Below are positions 59,561 to 64,000 of a stretch of 64,000 nt of DNA, in pieces. The translations under genes were made by a program, and so were the position numbers. The stretch is taken from positions 3,160,001 through 3,224,000 of the forward strand of contig NZ_CP127407.1 of NCBI RefSeq assembly GCF_030291075.1. Reading direction: 5' to 3'. The DNA comes from Stenotrophomonas sp. 57. Its GTDB lineage: Bacteria > Pseudomonadota > Gammaproteobacteria > Xanthomonadales > Xanthomonadaceae. How positions within the stretch are numbered: position 1 is the first letter of the stretch; the number at the start of each line of letters is the position of its first letter. The notes under the pieces were generated by a model, which searched no databases, was not told where the DNA came from, and was given only the letters and a program-made list of their open reading frames with translations.

Positions 59561-61369
59561 TTACTTGTTGTCCATCTGCAGCACGGCCAGGAACGCTTCC
59601 TGCGGGATCTCCACACGGCCGACCTGCTTCATGCGCTTCTTGCCTTCCTTCTGCTTTTCCAGAAGTTTCTTCTTGCGCGAAACGTCGCCACCATAGCACT
59701 TGGCCAGCACGTTCTTGCGCATGGCCTTGACCGTGGTACGGGCGATGATCTGCGAGCCGACCGCGGCCTGGATGGCCACGTCGAACATCTGGCGCGGGAT
59801 CAGGTCCTTCATCTTCTCGCACAGCTCGCGGCCGCGGCGATCAGCATGGCTGCGGTGCACGATCAGCGACAGCGCGTCGACCTTGTCGCCGTTGATCAGC
59901 ACGTCCACGCGCACGAACGGGCCGGCGTCGAAGCGTACGAAGTGGTAGTCCAGCGAGGCATAGCCACGGCTGACCGACTTCAGCTTGTCGAAGAAGTCCA
60001 GCACCACTTCGGCCATCGGCAGCTCGTAGCTGATCTGCACCTGGCTGCCCAGGTAGTTGATGCCGATCTGACTGCCGCGCTTTTCTTCGCACAGCTTGAT
60101 GATGTTGCCGATGTACTCCTCGGGGGTGAGCACGTTGGCACGGATGATCGGCTCGCGGATCTCCTCGACCTGGTTCACCGGCGGCAGCTTGGCCGGGTTG
60201 TCCATGTTGATGATCGAGCCATCGGTCTTCAGGACTTCATACACCACCGTCGGCGCGGTGCTGATCAGGTCCAGGTTGTATTCGCGCTCCAGGCGCTCCT
60301 GCACGATTTCCATGTGCAGCATGCCCAGGAAGCCGCAGCGGAAGCCGAAGCCCATCGCCTCGGAGCTTTCCGGCTCGAAGCGCAGCGCGGCATCGTTCAG
60401 GCGCAGCTTGTCCAGCGCTTCGCGAAGGTCCGGGTAGTCCTCGGCGTCGACCGGGAACAGGCCGGCGAACACGCGCGGCTGCATTTCCTGGAAGCCCGGC
60501 AGCGGCTTCGGTGCCGGATCGCCGGCCAGGGTCAGGGTGTCGCCGACCGGCGCACCGTGCACGTCCTTGATGCTGGCGGTGACCCAGCCCACTTCACCGG
60601 CACGCAGCGCGGGCAGCACTTTCCGCTTGGGCGTGAATACGCCGACGTTGTCGACCTGGTGGTTGCGGCCGGTGGACATCACCTGCAGCTTGTCGCCGGC
60701 CTTGATCTCGCCCTGCATCACGCGCACCAGCGAGACCACGCCCAGGTAGTTGTCGAACCACGAGTCGATGATCAGCGCCTGCAGCTTCTCGGTGTCGCGC
60801 GGTGCCGGCGGCGGGATGCGATGCACGATCGCTTCCAGCACGTCCTGCACGTTCAGGCCGGTCTTGGCGCTGACCGGCACGGCATCGGAGGCGTCGATGC
60901 CGATCACGGCCTCGATCTCGGCCTTGGCGCGCTCGATGTCGGCAGTGGGCAGGTCGATCTTGTTGATCACCGGCACCACTTCCAGGCCCTGCTCCACTGC
61001 CGTGTAGCAGTTGGCCACCGACTGCGCTTCCACGCCCTGGGCCGCATCGACCACCAGCAGCGCGCCTTCGCAGGCGGCCAGCGAGCGGCTGACTTCATAG
61101 GAGAAGTCGACGTGGCCGGGGGTGTCGATGAAGTTCAGGTGGTAGGTCTGCCCGTCCTTGGCCAGGTACGGCAGCGACACCGACTGTGCCTTGATCGTGA
61201 TGCCACGCTCGCGCTCGATCGGGTTGGAGTCGAGCACCTGCGCTTCCATCTCGCGGGCCTGCAGGCCACCACAGAGCTGGATGATGCGGTCGGCCAGCGT
61301 GGACTTGCCGTGGTCGACATGGGCGATGATGGAGAAGTTGCGGATGTTCCGCATCGAATCAGAAGACAT
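59561..61369 (-). CDS. lepA: Elongation factor 4 (LepA)
   Basis: 602 aa. The G-domain has [13 protein letters not shown] (G1), [16 protein letters not shown] (G3) and NKIDLP (G4), with domains resembling EF-G, and the LepA-specific C-terminal domain ends [14 protein letters not shown]. LepA is a ribosome-bound GTPase associated with back-translocation and initiation. It starts 165 bp downstream of mucD. No Shine-Dalgarno is obvious. Confidence 0.98.
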   Translation of the reverse strand: MSSDSMRNIRNFSIIAHVDHGKSTLADRIIQLCGGLQAREMEAQVLDSNPIERERGITIKAQSVSLPYLAKDGQTYHLNFIDTPGHVDFSYEVSRSLAACEGALLVVDAAQGVEAQSVANCYTAVEQGLEVVPVINKIDLPTADIERAKAEIEAVIGIDASDAVPVSAKTGLNVQDVLEAIVHRIPPPAPRDTEKLQALIIDSWFDNYLGVVSLVRVMQGEIKAGDKLQVMSTGRNHQVDNVGVFTPKRKVLPALRAGEVGWVTASIKDVHGAPVGDTLTLAGDPAPKPLPGFQEMQPRVFAGLFPVDAEDYPDLREALDKLRLNDAALRFEPESSEAMGFGFRCGFLGMLHMEIVQERLEREYNLDLISTAPTVVYEVLKTDGSIINMDNPAKLPPVNQVEEIREPIIRANVLTPEEYIGNIIKLCEEKRGSQIGINYLGSQVQISYELPMAEVVLDFFDKLKSVSRGYASLDYHFVRFDAGPFVRVDVLINGDKVDALSLIVHRSHADRRGRELCEKMKDLIPRQMFDVAIQAAVGSQIIARTTVKAMRKNVLAKCYGGDVSRKKKLLEKQKEGKKRMKQVGRVEIPQEAFLAVLQMDNK

Positions 61370-61470
61370 AGGTGGCGGCGGCGCGCGGCGTCGTCAGGGT
61401 AACGGTCGATTATCGCATGCCCGGCGCCCCGCCGCGAAAGCAGCCTCATCGGGGCGGGCCGGGAACGGCC

Positions 61471-61494
61471 GAAGCCCCGCCAGGGCGGGGCTTC
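61471..61494. terminator. GC-rich hairpin between mucD and lepA
   Basis: GAAGCCCCGCC / GGCGGGGCTTC with a 2-nt loop, 40 bp after the mucD stop; followed by a G/C-rich run rather than T, so a partial terminator or processing site is more likely. Confidence 0.5.
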
Positions 61495-61534
61495 GGGGGA
61501 CGAACAAGGGCCGCGGGCGCGGCCCGGGCAGGCC

Positions 61535-63070
61535 TTACTGGCCGGCCTTGACCGCCACGAAGGCGCTGTTGCCGTTGCCGGTGCGCACCAGCAGCATTAC
61601 CACATCGTCCTTCTTGTAGCTGGACAGCGCCCGGTTCAGGCCCTCCACGCTGCCGACCGGGGTACGGCCGACCTGCAGGATCACCATGCCCGGAGACAGG
61701 CCGGCATCACGCGCGGCCTGGCCCTTGACCCCGGTGATGCGCACGCCTTCGTTGCCATCCAGGCCGAGCTGCTTGCGCTGCGGCGCGGTCAGGTCGCTCA
61801 CGTCCAGGCCCAGCAGGGCATTGGCGCCGGCCTGCGGTGCCGCATCAGCCTTGGCGGCAGCGGCCGCACGGGCATTGCCCTGCCCGTCTTCGTTCAGCGC
61901 CGTAAGGGTGGCGCTGAGGTCACGCGGCTTGCCGTCGCGGATCACGCCCAGGGTGACCCGGCTGCCCGGCGCCATCGCGCCGATCAGCGGCGGCAGGTCG
62001 GACCAGCTGTTGACCGGACTGCCATTGACCGAGCGCACCACATCGCCGATCTGCACACCGGCCTTCTCCGCGGCACTGCCCGGCACGATCTGGTTGACCA
62101 GCGCACCACGGCTGTCCGGCAGGCCCAGGCCCTGCGCCTTCAGCGCATCGATCGGTTCGACCACCGCGCCGAGCTGGCCGCGGGTGACCTTGCCACTCTT
62201 CTTGATCTGCTCGACCGCGCTCATCGCCAGGTCGATCGGGATCGCGAAGCTGATGCCCATGTAGCCGCCGGAGGCGGAGAAGATCTGCGAATTGATGCCG
62301 ACCACCTCACCGCGGGTGTTCAGCAACGGCCCCCCGGAATTGCCCTGGTTGATCGCCACGTCGGTCTGGATGAACGGCACGTAGCGCTGGTCGGCACCGC
62401 CGGTGCTGCGGCCCAGTGCGCTGACGATACCGGCAGTGACGGAATGGTCGAGGCCGAACGGCGAGCCGATCGCGACAACCCACTGGCCGGGCTTCAGCGT
62501 GTTGGAATCGCCCACGCGCACGGTCGGCAGGTTCTTGCCATCGATCTTCAGCAGCGCCACGTCGTACTGCTGGTCGCTGCCCACCACCTTGGCGTTGAAC
62601 TCACGGCTATCGCCCAGCTTGACCTTCACGTCACTGGCATCAGCCACCACGTGGTAGTTGGTCAGCACGTAGCCATCGGGCGAGATGATGAAGCCCGAAC
62701 CCATGCCACGGCCCTTGATGCTGGGGCCGCGGTCCTGCCCACCCGGCCCCTGTCCCGGCATCGGGAAGTCCGGGCCGAAGAAGCGGCGGAAGAACTCCGG
62801 CATGTCATCGTCACCGCCCATCGGGCCCCGCGAAGCCTGGCGGTTGTTGCGGACGATGGTGGTGTCGACGTTGACCACACCCGGCCCGACCTGTTCAACA
62901 AGGTTGGTGAAATCGGGCAGGCCGGTGACCAGCGGCTGTGCCGGTGCCCTCGGCGCGGCGGCCGGTGCAGCCTGGGGCGGAGCGGCCGGAGCCGGGGCCT
63001 GCGCGCAGGCCACCAGCGGCAGGGTCAGGGCCAGCAGGCCGATGGCCTGCGTGCGGAGTCGGGGAGTCAT
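61535..63070 (-). CDS. mucD: DegP/MucD-type periplasmic serine protease
   Basis: 511 aa. The signal sequence ends in a lipobox-like LVAC (Cys22), then a Pro/Ala-rich linker. The catalytic triad is His140 (TNYHVVADA), Asp170 (YDVALLKID) and Ser245 (QGNSGGPL), followed by two PDZ domains. It degrades or refolds misfolded envelope proteins. It lies 74 bp after an rseA-like anti-sigma gene, the usual rpoE-mucA-mucD layout, so it is a likely sigma-E target. Confidence 0.95.
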   Translation of the reverse strand: MTPRLRTQAIGLLALTLPLVACAQAPAPAAPPQAAPAAAPRAPAQPLVTGLPDFTNLVEQVGPGVVNVDTTIVRNNRQASRGPMGGDDDMPEFFRRFFGPDFPMPGQGPGGQDRGPSIKGRGMGSGFIISPDGYVLTNYHVVADASDVKVKLGDSREFNAKVVGSDQQYDVALLKIDGKNLPTVRVGDSNTLKPGQWVVAIGSPFGLDHSVTAGIVSALGRSTGGADQRYVPFIQTDVAINQGNSGGPLLNTRGEVVGINSQIFSASGGYMGISFAIPIDLAMSAVEQIKKSGKVTRGQLGAVVEPIDALKAQGLGLPDSRGALVNQIVPGSAAEKAGVQIGDVVRSVNGSPVNSWSDLPPLIGAMAPGSRVTLGVIRDGKPRDLSATLTALNEDGQGNARAAAAAKADAAPQAGANALLGLDVSDLTAPQRKQLGLDGNEGVRITGVKGQAARDAGLSPGMVILQVGRTPVGSVEGLNRALSSYKKDDVVMLLVRTGNGNSAFVAVKAGQ

Positions 63071-63144
63071 CGGACGGCAACCTCCGGAACGGATGGAAAG
63101 AGGAATACGGCCCCCGCCGACGGCGGGGCGTGAAAGCGCCCGGC

Positions 63145-64000
63145 TCAGTCGCGCGGGCGCGGCGGCACCGGCAGGTCATCCTGCAGGCGCGGCTCGAACG
63201 GGTAGAACGCGGCGCCACCGGCATGGGCCGGGAAGCTGGCATTGAGCGCGCCACCGGCGGCCGGCGCCAGGCTGGAGCGCGGCCACGGCCGGGCCTGCAG
63301 CCCACTGACCTCGCCGAACGGCAGGTTGCGGGTCGCGTTGGCCGGCACGGTTGGGGTCAGCGGCGCCTGTACTGTTGCCACCGCACGCTGCGGCACGTCC
63401 TCACGCTGGGCGGCACGCGCGGCCTGCTGGCTGCGGGTGGCACTCGCGCGGCGGGTGTCCTGGCGGCGACTGGCAGCGGCCATCGCCAGGGCGGGTGCCG
63501 CCGCCACGGCCATCGCGGCAGTGTCCGCCGAGGCGTCTGTCACCGGGGCGGGATCGGTCGGCGCGGCCGGCAGCTCGGCCTGGCTGGCGATCACCTGCGG
63601 TGCCAACGGTTCGCCCGGGGTGGCCTCCTTCAGCTTCTCGCCGCCCATGAACAACGCCACCGCCGCCACCGAAGCGGCCAGTGCGGCACCACCGCCCCAG
63701 GCACGCCAGCCACTGCGACGCACCTGACGGCGCGGCTCGGCCTGCGGCGCAGGCTCGGCGGCGATGGCGGCAGCCACGGCGGCACTGAAGCCGGCCGGCG
63801 CCAGTGCCGACGCCTGCCCGCGCATCACATCGCCCAGCAGCTGCCAGCGCTCCTGGCATCCGGCCAGCTCGGGGTCGTGTTCCATGCGGCGCAGCAGGAA
63901 GCGCGCTTCATCGGCGCCCAGCTCGCCATCGACCAGGGCCGACAGCTGCTCGCGATGGCGCTGGTCCAGGCGCTGCCCGGCGGGCGATTGATGGTTCTGC
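63145..64000 (-). CDS. RseA/MucA-like anti-sigma-E factor, 5' end cut by window edge
   Basis: The frame continues to the last base, so the true start is outside. The visible N-terminal part reads QLSALVDGELGADEARFLLRRM, the RseA N-terminal sigma-binding pattern. A transmembrane helix (about [20 protein letters not shown]) and a long Ala/Pro/Thr-rich periplasmic domain follow, ending DLPVPPRPRD. Predicted to hold sigma-E inactive at the membrane until DegS/RseP-type cleavage. The sigma gene should lie just upstream, off the window. Confidence 0.87.
   Translation of the reverse strand, partial: QNHQSPAGQRLDQRHREQLSALVDGELGADEARFLLRRMEHDPELAGCQERWQLLGDVMRGQASALAPAGFSAAVAAAIAAEPAPQAEPRRQVRRSGWRAWGGGAALAASVAAVALFMGGEKLKEATPGEPLAPQVIASQAELPAAPTDPAPVTDASADTAAMAVAAAPALAMAAASRRQDTRRASATRSQQAARAAQREDVPQRAVATVQAPLTPTVPANATRNLPFGEVSGLQARPWPRSSLAPAAGGALNASFPAHAGGAAFYPFEPRLQDDLPVPPRPRD

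Noticed and set aside
58940..61402. An 820-codon open frame on the plus strand
   Set aside because: Lies antisense to lepA and lepB, has no motifs and shows reverse-frame bias only.

Overview
The window is GC-rich, densely coded chromosomal DNA from a gammaproteobacterium of the Xanthomonadaceae. The best fit is Stenotrophomonas, most likely the S. maltophilia complex. Support comes from the conserved run anti-sigma (rseA-like) - mucD - lepA - lepB - DUF4845 - rnc - era - recO, from GTAG-headed stem-loops that match the S. maltophilia SMAG repeat family, and from the typical xanthomonad gene complement. I saw no rRNA, tRNA, CRISPR array, prophage or replication origin. One insertion sequence is present.

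Layout. 1-9.8 kb: a truncated CHASE2/GGDEF diguanylate cyclase, a hotdog-fold protein, two convergent unknown genes that overlap antisense, DUF502 plus a queuosine-precursor transporter, a DUF885 peptidase, a serine beta-lactamase-like hydrolase, a VOC protein and a DUF2147 protein. 9.8-13.4 kb: metG, a HAD phosphatase, an orphan RnfB-like ferredoxin and RidA. 13.6-17.6 kb: MprF (lysyl-phosphatidylglycerol synthase/flippase) facing an AcvB/VirJ-like hydrolase. 17.7-25.5 kb: membrane, HD, TPR, Hsp70-like and cysteine-cluster proteins, then an ECF sigma factor / anti-sigma / DUF4097 operon divergent from a tiny secreted peptide. 25.5-33 kb: MscS, a DksA-like zinc-finger protein, DUF2058, a YgjP metalloprotease, an rRNA pseudouridine synthase, a phospholipase D enzyme, an HDOD protein and leucine dehydrogenase. 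33-38.3 kb: an S8 autotransporter protease, a thiolase and two tandem Ala-rich lipoproteins. 38.6-46 kb: AidB divergent from the complete four-gene ligase-associated DNA repair cassette (MBL exonuclease, ATP-dependent ligase, Lhr-like helicase, PdeM phosphoesterase). 46-54.2 kb: a flavin monooxygenase, a cold-shock protein, purine salvage (MTI phosphorylase, Hpt), nagZ, a FrnE-type DsbA protein, a CYTH protein, rlmD and a REC-HPt regulator. 54.2-56 kb: repeats split by an IS3-family element. 56-64 kb: the recO-to-rseA operon.

The most striking non-coding signal is a family of about 100-bp two-stem palindromes (six copies). Their outer and inner stems differ in sequence from copy to copy but stay self-complementary, while a one-sided segment between the stems is conserved. 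Four of the six copies form two mirror-image pairs around a GGGGTCAGATCC hairpin. The second pair was broken by the IS3 element, and removing the IS plus one copy of its 3-bp target duplication restores a perfect palindrome. A second notable signal is an identical bipartite motif (AACCTTTT, 8 bp, GCCGCATCCA) facing both ways between the ECF sigma operon and the small secreted peptide, which suggests an autoregulated divergent promoter pair.

Functional themes are envelope maintenance and stress (MprF/AcvB, MucD/RseA, ECF regulon, MscS, NagZ, LepB), DNA repair (ligase cassette, AidB, RecO) and translation/RNA (MetG, LepA, RNase III, Era, RlmD, pseudouridine synthase).
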